Assembly (NCBI RefSeq): GCF_000802205.1
Contig: NZ_CP012850.1
Location: 2,878,587-2,942,586, forward strand
DNA length: 64,000 bases
Source: Candidatus Nitrosocosmicus oleophilus
Lineage (GTDB): Archaea; Thermoproteota; Nitrososphaeria; Nitrososphaerales; Nitrososphaeraceae
Direction: 5' to 3'
The notes beneath the pieces were generated by a model. The model was not told where the DNA came from. It worked only from the letters and a program-made list of their open reading frames with translations, and did no database searches. The translations under genes and the position numbers were made by a program. Below are positions 7,605 to 16,354 of the stretch, piece by piece; position 1 is the stretch's first letter; each line of letters begins with the position of its first letter.

Positions 7605-9098
7605 TTATACTCCTAATTCATCGGTCAGCTTTAACAATTTTTTACTGTAACTTACAGGAAAACTTTGAACTTGATCCAAATTCGTTAGAAACGGAATCAT
7701 TTGAACTTGTTGAATATGATATAGTTGTGTTGCATCTAGTGAAGGTAACGACTTTACTATAGAGCCATTTTCAATAATCTTTTCCAAAAGCGGCAGAGAG
7801 CCTTCAATGAGCTCGTCGGCAAGTGAAATTATATCCTGAATCAATATCCTTTTATCATCAAGTATTCGGTGAATTTGTTTGGGACCTGGATATGTATGTT
7901 TACCAGGACTTGTTTTTACTTTATAGATAATTGATTTTTGTGTACTTGCTTTTCCGACAGTTTTCTCACTATCATTGGAAAGTTTAGTTTCTTTATTACT
8001 CTGATTTAATTTGTCCTGCCTTTGTACGATTGTAGCTACCATTTTATATACACCATTAAGTACCGGATCGTCCCGTGATGTACTAAGCTCCGTACCAACA
8101 GCGAAACTATCTATCGGAGCCTTATTTTTGAGTAATTCTTTTATAATATTTTCATCTAGGTCACCACTTACCATTATTTTTGTACTATAATAATCACGAT
8201 CACGGTCCCCAGCTTCATCAAACATTTCTCTTATCTTTTTACTTAAATACAACAAGTCTCCACTATCCAGCCTGACTCCTTTTGGTAATATTCCTTCTTG
8301 AATTATCATTTTTATAGCGTTTAATGTATCATAAGTATCCACTAGAAGATAACCATCAGGAAATAATTTTTGGAACTCTTTAAACGCAATTATTTCACTT
8401 TCAAAGCTCATAATAAATGAATGTGCCATAGTTCCATAAACAGGGATACCGAATTGCATGCCGGCCAAAGTATTTGATGTACCTGCACATCCCCCTACAT
8501 ATGAAGCCCTAGCCGCTAAAAGAGCAGCTTCTGGTCCATGTGCCCTTCTTGAACCAAATTCAATTATCGGTTTGTTATTAGCAATATTACAAATTCTAGA
8601 AGCTTTTGTAGCGATGAGAGTTTGAAAATTGATTATTGATAAAAGGTAAGTTTCTAATAATTGAGCTTCAATGATTGGAGCTTCGATTCTAAGTATTGGT
8701 TCAGTAGGAAATAAAACAGTCCCTTCTGGCACTGCCCATAGGTCGCCAGTAAACCTCATTTTAAGCAGATAATCATAGAAATCTTGTTTTATTCCTCTAA
8801 ATGCATCTAGTGACCTTAAATAATCTATTTCATGTTTGTTAAACTTGAAATTCAAAATATATTCCACTGATTGTTGCAATCCTGCTGTTACTAAATATGA
8901 CCTGTTTTTAGGTAGCCTCCTCACAAATAATTCGAATATACCCTTTGTTTCCCAATCTTTGTGATATTGACTGAAATAATACCCAGCAGCCATAGTTATC
9001 TCATAAAAGTCCGTCAAAAGTGCTGTATTTCCCTCAAAATTACTACCAGAAGTATATTTCAATTTAGTATATTTTAACAGGGTAGATAATAAGCCCAT
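7605..9098 (-). CDS. pncB: Nicotinate phosphoribosyltransferase
   Basis: This 497-residue enzyme joins nicotinate to PRPP to give nicotinate mononucleotide in NAD salvage. Family signatures are clear: TDFYEITMAAGYY near the N terminus, EFGSRRAHG, the GGCAGTSN block followed by GTMAHSF, LVDTYDT and RLDSGDL in the PRPP/product site. A Lys/Ser/Thr-rich insertion lies around residues 350-390, before a C-terminal segment with TYPGPKQIHR. It begins with ATG 9098. With the neighbouring nicotinamidase it would recycle nicotinamide to NaMN. Confidence 0.93.
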   Translation of the reverse strand: MGLLSTLLKYTKLKYTSGSNFEGNTALLTDFYEITMAAGYYFSQYHKDWETKGIFELFVRRLPKNRSYLVTAGLQQSVEYILNFKFNKHEIDYLRSLDAFRGIKQDFYDYLLKMRFTGDLWAVPEGTVLFPTEPILRIEAPIIEAQLLETYLLSIINFQTLIATKASRICNIANNKPIIEFGSRRAHGPEAALLAARASYVGGCAGTSNTLAGMQFGIPVYGTMAHSFIMSFESEIIAFKEFQKLFPDGYLLVDTYDTLNAIKMIIQEGILPKGVRLDSGDLLYLSKKIREMFDEAGDRDRDYYSTKIMVSGDLDENIIKELLKNKAPIDSFAVGTELSTSRDDPVLNGVYKMVATIVQRQDKLNQSNKETKLSNDSEKTVGKASTQKSIIYKVKTSPGKHTYPGPKQIHRILDDKRILIQDIISLADELIEGSLPLLEKIIENGSIVKSLPSLDATQLYHIQQVQMIPFLTNLDQVQSFPVSYSKKLLKLTDELGV

Positions 9099-9999
9099 AC
9101 GTCAAATTACCGCATTTTGTATTGATTATTTTGTGGGAGAATGTAAAAATAGTATTTTATATCTCTAACTTATACATCTTTGCGTTTCTTTCTGAAATGT
9201 GAACCAACAAATTTATTATTTTCAGATAAAAATTAGGAGATTTTGTTTGTTCAAGTAGCTCCTATAATTATTAACATTACTCATCGATTTCTCCTGACAA
9301 GAAATTTGTCGGCAGTCACTTATTTGACAGTATAATCTTTGATTCTTTCGTTATGTCCCTGGTTTATCCTACGTATATTCCTTGAAATAATGGGTCGATT
9401 AACATGGAGCTTTGAAGTAATCGAGATCTTTGGTAACTTTTAACCATAAAATGTTTAACTTTTCTTACCTAGCACCACATAGTTGTTGTTGGTATTTATC
9501 AAAAGTTGCACCTTTTCTTGCGATTTGTGTATACTTGGTTTTTAGAAACTAACAATAACTTTGGGCGATCTCCTGATTTGCTACATTAGATTCAATCCCT
9601 AAATATATCAGAAAAAGTTATCCTAAAGTTCAGATTCCATCAGGTCATTATCTTACTATTCAAGTCTACTCATTATATAAAATATAATTCCTCCCATTCC
9701 ATTGCCTTGAGTTTGAGTAATCCCTCTTTCATACACTGTACATCTGCAAAATATATTTTAATAAAAATATTATTTGAAAATTTTTAAATAGGGACATATA
9801 TTATCTATTAATAATTAGAATAATATACAGTAAAAGTTTAGTCTACAATATTTTTCTATATCAATAACATAAAAATATTAATAATAATTCCTTTAAACTA
9901 ACAAACTCTACACTAATTCATATTGTCCAATATTCCGTTGAACTCGAATGTAAAACACTTTAATCCATATTCTATCTATTGAGCATTCGGAGGAAGAAA
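9099..9999. other. Intergenic, ~900 bp
   Basis: This long AT-rich stretch separates two divergent genes. I see no convincing coding frame on either strand, no tRNA-like fold and no tandem repeat. A good Shine-Dalgarno (GGAGG at 9989-9993) at its right end belongs to the next gene. Confidence 0.5.
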
Positions 10000-11277
10000 A
10001 TGCAATCAAATACAATTTTTTGTAAGAATCCAACTGAGAAACTTGTATTAATAGTAACACTATCAGCATTGGGATTGCTCCTCCAATCCTTTGCAGGCAG
10101 TTGGGATGCAACATCACATTTAATAAAAACACCTGAAACTTTTTTTACACCTCCACACCTTATGCTATATACTGGTATCGGATTTACACTAATTGCGTTT
10201 TTAGGAGCAATAAATTTTGAAAAGAGCCGAGTTGTGGTTGCAAGACCTGGATTTAAAGATAAAGCAGTAGTTGAGGAAAATCCTAATAAGAAAATAGAGA
10301 TTATGAAGATTCAAAACATTAAAGTATCATTGAGACTCTTAATTGCTGGTACAATTGTTCTATTAAGCGGAGCTCCTCTAGATTTTTTTTGGCACAGGCT
10401 ATTTGGAAATGATGGGTTACTTAGTCCCCCTCATCTAGTTGTAATTACTGGTATGCTAATAATTAACATTGGAGCCATTATTGCTTGTTACTGGCTTTAT
10501 CAAAATAATAGAAATTCAAGAGGTTTAAAAGGTATATTGATCTCTTTATTTGGCACATTATGGTATATATCAACATGGTATGTGTATTTCTTTGCGCTTC
10601 CATTTTCTAAAGGGCATTCATTAAATTTTAACCCAGATCCTATGGTAGCAGCAATAATTGGCACGATTTGTATACCACTTATCACCTCTATTATATTTGT
10701 TCAAGTATGCAAGGTCTTTAATAAAACAGGCACAGCAAGTACCGTTGCATTAATTGTCATTGGAATAACCGTTTTGGGCAGTATACTTCCTGCTAGTAGC
10801 TTTCCTGAATCCATGGTTCTCATCCCAGTTTATGTGTCGATAGCTATAATCCCTATTCTAATAGCGGATTATATAGCTAATTATTCTGTTGGTCATAGAA
10901 ATTTAATAGAAGAAAAAAATAGTAACAAGAAAATTAACTTTAAAAACTTACATTTGTTTTTGCTTATAGGAGCAGGAATAATTGTAGGACTTACCTACTA
11001 TACTTTTAATTTTCCTATGCTTACTATAGTTTTCATAAAACTTTTCGGATTGCCCGTAACGATTGATAATCTTGCAAATAATTTTATTGATAGTCTAACT
11101 TTTGTAGGTCAATATAATAGTAATATGAATTTAATTTTGATATTTACTATGGTTGGCGGGATCATGGGAGCATTGGGCACTGTTATTGTTTTGAAGGCCA
11201 ATTCTATTTACAATAGTAGTAAAGACATCTCAAAGTTCATTAAAATAGCTAAACCTTCATGGCATTTACCAAAATGA
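10000..11277 (+). CDS. Polytopic membrane protein with duplicated DxxxH-x12-HLxxxTG motif
   Basis: I choose ATG 10000, because GGAGG lies 6 nt before it; a TTG at 9979 in the same frame would place that SD inside the gene. The 425-residue product has roughly ten membrane segments. The same motif occurs twice with identical spacing: D36-x3-H40-x12-H53-L-x3-TG and D128-x3-H132-x12-H145-L-x3-TG, each with PPHL. The duplicated Asp/His sets lie at membrane boundaries and could bind metal, but this is inference. I do not recognise a named family. No partner gene is adjacent; the IS element inserted 200 bp downstream. Confidence 0.75.
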   Translation: MQSNTIFCKNPTEKLVLIVTLSALGLLLQSFAGSWDATSHLIKTPETFFTPPHLMLYTGIGFTLIAFLGAINFEKSRVVVARPGFKDKAVVEENPNKKIEIMKIQNIKVSLRLLIAGTIVLLSGAPLDFFWHRLFGNDGLLSPPHLVVITGMLIINIGAIIACYWLYQNNRNSRGLKGILISLFGTLWYISTWYVYFFALPFSKGHSLNFNPDPMVAAIIGTICIPLITSIIFVQVCKVFNKTGTASTVALIVIGITVLGSILPASSFPESMVLIPVYVSIAIIPILIADYIANYSVGHRNLIEEKNSNKKINFKNLHLFLLIGAGIIVGLTYYTFNFPMLTIVFIKLFGLPVTIDNLANNFIDSLTFVGQYNSNMNLILIFTMVGGIMGALGTVIVLKANSIYNSSKDISKFIKIAKPSWHLPK

Positions 11278-11473
11278 GTGGACAATAACTACATGAAACG
11301 AGGTCACAATATTTTGATACTTCATAATTAGGAACAAATGCTATTCGAATCGATATCAATGCCAACTAATTTATAACTGGGTGAAACTCATCCGTTACCA
11401 AATATCTAAGATTTTCAATCAACCTTAATCATTTAAAATTGTTTTTGATATCTAACTAAGTTGATGATTGTAA

Positions 11474-11480
11474 TTAACTT
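11474..11480. repeat. Target-site duplication, left copy (TTAACTT)
   Basis: TTAACTT is found immediately outside the left end of the insertion sequence and again immediately outside its right end. Confidence 0.8.
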
Positions 11481-11499
11481 TTGCTTTGTCGCCTAACTC
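11481..11499 (+). repeat. IS left inverted repeat
   Basis: The outer nine bases TTGCTTTGT are identical to the right end read inward. Confidence 0.8.
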
Positions 11500-11534
11500 A
11501 ACATATTTAGCTGGAATGAACAGATTGATTATTT

Positions 11535-12428
11535 GTGATAGACTGGCCCTCTTACAATCGCTCATTAGTTCAACGCGGTGAGATCCTCTTCTCGTATGAT
11601 TTCCTTGATGGTTGGGGTTCAGAGATAGAGAATATGAATATAAACAAAAAGGGTAAACCATTTGTATTTCCAGATTCTTTCATCTTGGCCATTGGTTACA
11701 TTCGCTATTTATTTCACCTACCATACAGACAAACCCAAGGTATAATTAAGGCCACAGGAAAAAGGTTACCTGCTAATCCACCAAGTTATGGTCACATCTG
11801 TAAACGAATCAACAAGCTAAACATCGATATTAAAAGAGACAAGATGGATGACGATGATGACCTAATAATATCAGTAGACAGTACAGGTATCAAGATTACT
11901 AACAGAGGTCAGTGGATGGATGAGAAATGGAATACACAAAATAGAAAAGGATATCTCAAGATCCACGTTGCTGTAGACATAAAGACCAGGAAAATCATTG
12001 CTTTGGAAGTGACAGATGAGAAGGTACATGATGGGAAAATGCTAAAGAAACTAGTCAATCATGTTTTGGATTCGAGAGAACCAAACACTGTAAAGATAAA
12101 ATCGGTACTAGCTGATGGAGCCTATGATTCAAATCCAAACTTTGTGTATCTTGAGGACAAAAAGATCAATCCAGGTATAAAGGTAAGAAGGAACTCTATT
12201 GTTTCTCCTAAAAACAATAGGTTAAGGAACAACGAAGTAAAGTTACAAGCAAAGGATCTGTTGAAATGGAAGACAAAAAGAAAATACGGACAGAGATGGA
12301 TATCTGAAACTGTGTTCTCAGCTATAAAGAGAATGTTTGGTGAATACACATCAGCAAACAGGTTTCAAAACATGGTAAAGGAGATCATGATAAAAGTATC
12401 ATTGTATAACATTTTTAGAAGAATATAA
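11535..12428 (+). CDS. IS5-family DDE transposase
   Basis: This 297-residue transposase starts at GTG 11535, the first start codon after an in-frame TGA. The N terminus IDWPSYNRSLVQRG is typical of IS5-type enzymes. Catalytic DDE residues are visible: Asp in SVDSTGIK, Asp in LADGAYDS, and Glu in WISETVFSAIKRMFGE, the last with the family K/R spacing. The frame is intact, so the enzyme may be active. Confidence 0.92.
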   Translation: MIDWPSYNRSLVQRGEILFSYDFLDGWGSEIENMNINKKGKPFVFPDSFILAIGYIRYLFHLPYRQTQGIIKATGKRLPANPPSYGHICKRINKLNIDIKRDKMDDDDDLIISVDSTGIKITNRGQWMDEKWNTQNRKGYLKIHVAVDIKTRKIIALEVTDEKVHDGKMLKKLVNHVLDSREPNTVKIKSVLADGAYDSNPNFVYLEDKKINPGIKVRRNSIVSPKNNRLRNNEVKLQAKDLLKWKTKRKYGQRWISETVFSAIKRMFGEYTSANRFQNMVKEIMIKVSLYNIFRRI

Positions 12429-12460
12429 CATGATGATCATGATGATAACCGGAGAATAAG

Positions 12461-12479
12461 GAATTATGCAACAAAGCAA
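12461..12479 (-). repeat. IS right inverted repeat
   Basis: This is the partner of the left end; the sequence read inward differs at three positions. Confidence 0.8.
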
Positions 12480-12486
12480 TTAACTT
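12480..12486. repeat. Target-site duplication, right copy (TTAACTT)
   Basis: It is identical to bases 11474-11480 and directly abuts the right inverted repeat. Confidence 0.8.
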
Positions 12487-12722
12487 TCATTAATGGAAGT
12501 AATACAAGATAGGTGATTTATTGAATCGTCATCCGATTTTTTTGGTTTTATGACCAAGTAGTCCTACAGTATAAGCAAATTATATTTTCGTTACATCTAG
12601 AGAGCTATCAGCAGATCGTTATACAGTGGTACTTAATATATTGATATCAAACATGATCTTTTAAAGTAGAAATGATTGGCATAAAATTATTGTTAGGTAC
12701 GTAGTATCGCAAAAAGGAAAGA

Positions 12723-13118
12723 CTATTGATCAGGTTTCATATTTTCGATGAAGGTGGCAAATTTAGGAAGACCCTCTGGAAGGGTTCCTGAAGCATCAGT
12801 CCATTTTACAGAATGTGACATGTTAGTTAGAATGATTAAGAGACCATAACTAAAAAAATCTGCACTTCCTTCCTTTGGAGGATAGTTTTGGTCAGAATCC
12901 AGTACTTCGTCAGCTAAAATTTCATTCGCTAACTCCTTTTCTTCATTAACGGTAAGTTTTGAAACTCTAAAGGTATTATTTATTTGATCGATAAATGTTA
13001 ATTCTTTTGTAAAAGAATCATAAAATATCTTTTGTTTTATTCCCACTAAGCCACCTTCCTTGACATATACAACTGCAAAGCCAGATGAAAATTTATCATA
13101 TGAATCATTTTCATTCAT
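12723..13118 (-). CDS. Small protein resembling the emfourin protease-inhibitor family
   Basis: This 131-residue protein starts at ATG 13118 and lacks a signal peptide or membrane segment. The order of features recalls emfourin-type inhibitors of metallopeptidases: an N-terminal strand ending in GGLVGI, a middle helix with Glu-rich LTVNEEKELANEI, then a Ser-Ala-Asp-Phe-Phe-x-Tyr strand, a second strand ending VKWTDAS, and a final LPEGLPKFATFIENM helix. The resemblance is from memory and moderate. If correct, it could protect against one of the metallopeptidases encoded elsewhere in this window, but none is adjacent. Otherwise it is a hypothetical protein. Confidence 0.5.
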   Translation of the reverse strand: MNENDSYDKFSSGFAVVYVKEGGLVGIKQKIFYDSFTKELTFIDQINNTFRVSKLTVNEEKELANEILADEVLDSDQNYPPKEGSADFFSYGLLIILTNMSHSVKWTDASGTLPEGLPKFATFIENMKPDQ

Positions 13119-13983
13119 GAATTCTTGACCAAATCATGTTATAAAAGGATATTGTTAAGGTTATGCAATTTTTCCAAATTTCGAAATATTTTTGCAAATA
13201 ATTTCCTTCGGTTTGGATGTCGCTTTTTGAGAATAAGAAGTATAGGCAATCTGTTATGTAGCTTTTTGCTACGTTTTTCTATTACCAATCGTGTTTATTA
13301 GATTATCAGTTTATCAGCTAAATGTTGCCTTCCTTGTCTTTTCATATTTTGGTTATTCTGATAGGAAAAATTCTAATGCAAATGTGTTCTTTTCTTTAGA
13401 CAGGTGAAAATGGGAATTCGCTTACTTTCAAGTGATATTGAAACCTTCAATTATATCACATTCACAATATCTCTAAAAACTTGATCTCACCATATGACTG
13501 CTTTTGCAGTGTGTATTTCTGAACACATTACCAAATCGATGTATGTTTTCATTTGACAATGAAAACATGTCCTTCAAATGTTGTCCTAAAGAAAATCCCG
13601 AATAATAAAATACAAATATGGAACATAGAGTAATTACAAATTTGGAATATGCTCTTTTTCAGTTAATCACAAATGGGTGGGTTAAAGTGTCTTCAAATCG
13701 TAAAGTTATCTCTGAATGAGGTCTAAGCCTGTAAAAGTAATTCTTTAGTTATCCATAATATGTGTGTTCATATTAATCAGAAACAACCCAATAGAATGCC
13801 GATTAAACGTACTAGCTGTGTCTAATAAAGTAACAGTAAGGAATTGCCCTTGTATTTTGTTCATAGTCTATTAAATTTTTGATTTAAACGATATAAACAT
13901 AATTTCATTTTTATGAACAAAAAGAACTATGAATTAGACGGATTTTTATGTCGAGTAAATGACAGATTTTGATTGGTGGGTTT
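13119..13983. other. Intergenic, ~865 bp
   Basis: I see no coding frame, RNA fold or repeats in this stretch. It ends where the first copy of the 132-bp tandem duplication begins. Confidence 0.5.
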
Positions 13984-14252
13984 TTAGCCTCATTGAATCT
14001 ATGGAATTTAAGAATATCTGTACGGCTTATGATAAAAGGAAATATGTTATTCTCAAATCATACCATATTTTTTTATTGAAATTGTGAAATGAGAGACTTA
14101 TGGAGAGTGGATTTATTAGCCTCATTGAATCTATGGAATTTAAGAATATCTGTACGGCTTATGATAAAAGGAAATATGTTATTCTCAAATCATACCATAT
14201 TTTTTTATTGAAATTGTGAAATGAGAGACTTATGGAGAGTGGATTTATTAGC
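13984..14252 (+). repeat. Perfect 132-bp tandem duplication covering the promoter and start codon of the decarboxylase gene
   Basis: Bases 13984-14115 and 14116-14247 are identical, and the match continues 5 more bases to 14252. The pentamer ttagc stands at the start of copy 1, at the junction and at the end of copy 2, which points to duplication by recombination at this microhomology. Each copy contains the same upstream region and the same ATG with the first seven codons of the decarboxylase (MESGFIS). Confidence 0.97.
14100..14219 (+). CDS. 39-codon leader ORF created by the tandem duplication
   Basis: The ATG at 14100 is the duplicated copy of the decarboxylase start. It is in frame with the real start (132 bp = 44 codons away). 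The frame reads MESGFISLIESMEFKN, continues into non-coding-derived sequence and stops at TGA 14217-14219, 12 bp before the ATG at 14232. It would compete for ribosomes if transcription starts upstream of copy 1. It is probably not a functional protein. Confidence 0.5.
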   Translation: MESGFISLIESMEFKNICTAYDKRKYVILKSYHIFLLKL

Positions 14253-15902
14253 ATAGGGCAATACCTCATTGAAAGACTCTATGAACTTGGAATAAGACAT
14301 ATTTTTGGAGTTCCAGGGGATTTTGTACTTGGATTCTATGATCTACTAGTCAATAGCAAAATCAAAGTAATCAACATGTGTGATGAACAGCGAGCGGGGT
14401 TTGCTGCTGATGCTTATGCCCGAGTTAATGGAGTGGGAGCTGTTTGCGTTACTTACTGCGTCGGAGGATTGAAGATTGCCAATCCAACTGCGGGAGCCTT
14501 TGCAGAAAAATCTCCCCTGATAGTAATAAGTGGATCACCGGGGATAAGAGAAAGGAGAAAAGATCCATTGCTCCATCACAAGGTAAGGGACTTTGACACT
14601 CAACTTAGAGTATTTAATCATGTAACTATTTCTTCTACCGTACTGGACGACCCACAAACGGCTGCCAAGGAAATTGATAGAGTTCTAGATTCTTCTCTGC
14701 AACATAAACGTCCTGTATATATTGAAATACCTAGAGACATGGTTTCTCAACCACTATACTTAGATAAAAGTCGTATCAATGGTAAGGAGTCTTTTTCTGA
14801 CCCTGAAAAGGAGAAAGACAATTCAACAGTATTAAATGAAGCGCTTATGGAAGTAATCTCTATCATAAAATCATCTAAAAAGCTAGCTATACTGGCAGGA
14901 GTTGAATTACATCGGTATGGATTGCAGGATAAATTGGTGTCCATTGTTGAAAAATTCCAAATACCTGTAGCATCAACTCTTTCAAGCAAGTCTGTAATAA
15001 GCGAAATCCATCCATTATATTTGGGATTATATGAGGGCGCTATGGGCCATGATAACGTTAGAGATTATGTGGAATCAAGTGATTGCTTGATCCTTTTGGG
15101 TGCCTTTGTGACTGATCTGGATCTTGGTGGACTTCCTTCAAAAATAGATCCGGCAAATAGTATATCTATTACAAGTGAAAAAGTTTCAATAAAATACCAT
15201 AATTTTGAAGGGATTAGACTTGAGGATTTTATTAGAGGAATGGCTGATTCTAATGAGATTGGTGGGCCTAGAAGAGTCACTAATCTACCATATACTCAAA
15301 AATCAATTCAGTTTTCTGCAATTAAAGGAAAAAAAATAACGATCAACAGATTATTTCAATGCCTTGATTCTTTTTTAAAAAATAATATGATAGTCTTAGC
15401 AGACGTAGGGGATGCCTTATTTGGAAGTACAGATCTAGTGATTCATAACAAAACAGAGTTTTTATCTTCAGCATATTATGCTTCTATGGGCTTTGCTGTA
15501 CCTGCAAGCATTGGAGCTCAGTTTGCCAATCCAAAATTACGACCACTGGTAATAGTAGGTGATGGTGCATTTCAAATGACGGGCATGGAAATATCAACAT
15601 CTTATAGGTTTAATCTAAACCCTATAGTACTTGTACTAGATAATCAAGGCTATGGTACAGAACGTTCTATTTTAGATGGTCATTTTAATGATATTCCAAT
15701 GTGGGATTATAGCAAAATTCTTAAGTTGATCGGAGGTGGTATAGGATACCTTATAGAAACTGAAGAGCAATTTGAGGATTCGTTACTTCAGGCTGAAAGA
15801 AATAAAGAAAGCTTTTCCATATTAGATATTCGACTGGATCGATATGACAAATCTACTGCCTTACAAAGACTTACAGACAGTTTAAGGAAGAGTGCCATAT
15901 GA
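14232..15902 (+). CDS. Thiamine-diphosphate 2-oxo acid decarboxylase (pyruvate/indolepyruvate decarboxylase type)
   Basis: This 556-residue cytoplasmic enzyme probably decarboxylates a 2-oxo acid to the aldehyde. The three ThDP-family domains are present. Residues specific for the PDC/IPDC branch can be placed: Asp30 in VPGDF, Glu52 in CDEQRAGFAADAYAR (cofactor activation), the His115-His116 pair in LLHHK, and Glu477 after NQGYGT. The ThDP motif GDG (443-445) to N471 is intact. Acetohydroxyacid synthases lack the HH pair, so that reading is less likely. Substrate (pyruvate, indolepyruvate, phenylpyruvate or branched) cannot be told. It is monocistronic, with its control region duplicated in tandem. 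Confidence 0.85.
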   Translation: MESGFISIGQYLIERLYELGIRHIFGVPGDFVLGFYDLLVNSKIKVINMCDEQRAGFAADAYARVNGVGAVCVTYCVGGLKIANPTAGAFAEKSPLIVISGSPGIRERRKDPLLHHKVRDFDTQLRVFNHVTISSTVLDDPQTAAKEIDRVLDSSLQHKRPVYIEIPRDMVSQPLYLDKSRINGKESFSDPEKEKDNSTVLNEALMEVISIIKSSKKLAILAGVELHRYGLQDKLVSIVEKFQIPVASTLSSKSVISEIHPLYLGLYEGAMGHDNVRDYVESSDCLILLGAFVTDLDLGGLPSKIDPANSISITSEKVSIKYHNFEGIRLEDFIRGMADSNEIGGPRRVTNLPYTQKSIQFSAIKGKKITINRLFQCLDSFLKNNMIVLADVGDALFGSTDLVIHNKTEFLSSAYYASMGFAVPASIGAQFANPKLRPLVIVGDGAFQMTGMEISTSYRFNLNPIVLVLDNQGYGTERSILDGHFNDIPMWDYSKILKLIGGGIGYLIETEEQFEDSLLQAERNKESFSILDIRLDRYDKSTALQRLTDSLRKSAI

Positions 15903-16354
15903 GTATTGAGAAAAGAGTGGAATAATCTTATTATAAAAATCAAATTCAGTTAACATATTGCACTCTAATCATATATTCATATCATATTATAGTAGATCAA
16001 AGTGCAAGTCAAATAGAATCAATGATAATTTTTTCATCAAACGTGAATTTGCGAATGTCATATCCAATCCAAATACCTGCGATTACGAATGAATATTTGA
16101 AACAATAAAATTTGTCGGAAATTCCAGGAGGTACATCTCGAGTGGTTATAGAGGAATTGTTTAATAACATGTTCAAAAAAGATACTTGTTGTTAACAAAT
16201 ATCACATTCTTATTTCTTTTATATCTGTGGTTTATATTCCCATAAAGAATATGATATGTTAAATAAGCACCGTGAATAATAAATATATACAACCAAAAAT
16301 TATGATTCACATATAAAATCACAGTTAGCTTTATACAAAAAATAATATAGATCT
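15903..16354. other. Intergenic, ~450 bp
   Basis: Mostly featureless. A short + strand frame (TTG 16112 to TAA 16195, 27 residues, beginning SEIPGGTSRVVIEELF) has coding-like composition and could be the relic of a gene end, but it is too short to call. Confidence 0.4.

Larger units (their letters stand above)
11481..12479 (+). mobile_element. Insertion sequence, IS5-like, 999 bp, intact
   Basis: The ends are 19-bp imperfect inverted repeats: left TTGCTTTGTCGCCTAACTC (11481-11499) and right, read inward, TTGCTTTGTTGCATAATTC (12479-12461), agreeing at 16 of 19 positions. A 7-bp direct repeat TTAACTT flanks both ends (11474-11480 and 12480-12486). A single DDE transposase fills the element. 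Size, single gene and ends fit the IS5 superfamily. The perfect target duplication and open transposase indicate a recent insertion into intergenic DNA. Confidence 0.85.

Noticed and set aside
9979-9999. TTG 9979 as start of the membrane protein
   Set aside because: A strong GGAGG ribosome-binding site lies inside this extension and fits ATG 10000.
16112-16195. 27-residue frame SEIPGGTSRVVIEELF
   Set aside because: It is too short and has no start signal; mentioned only as a possible relic.
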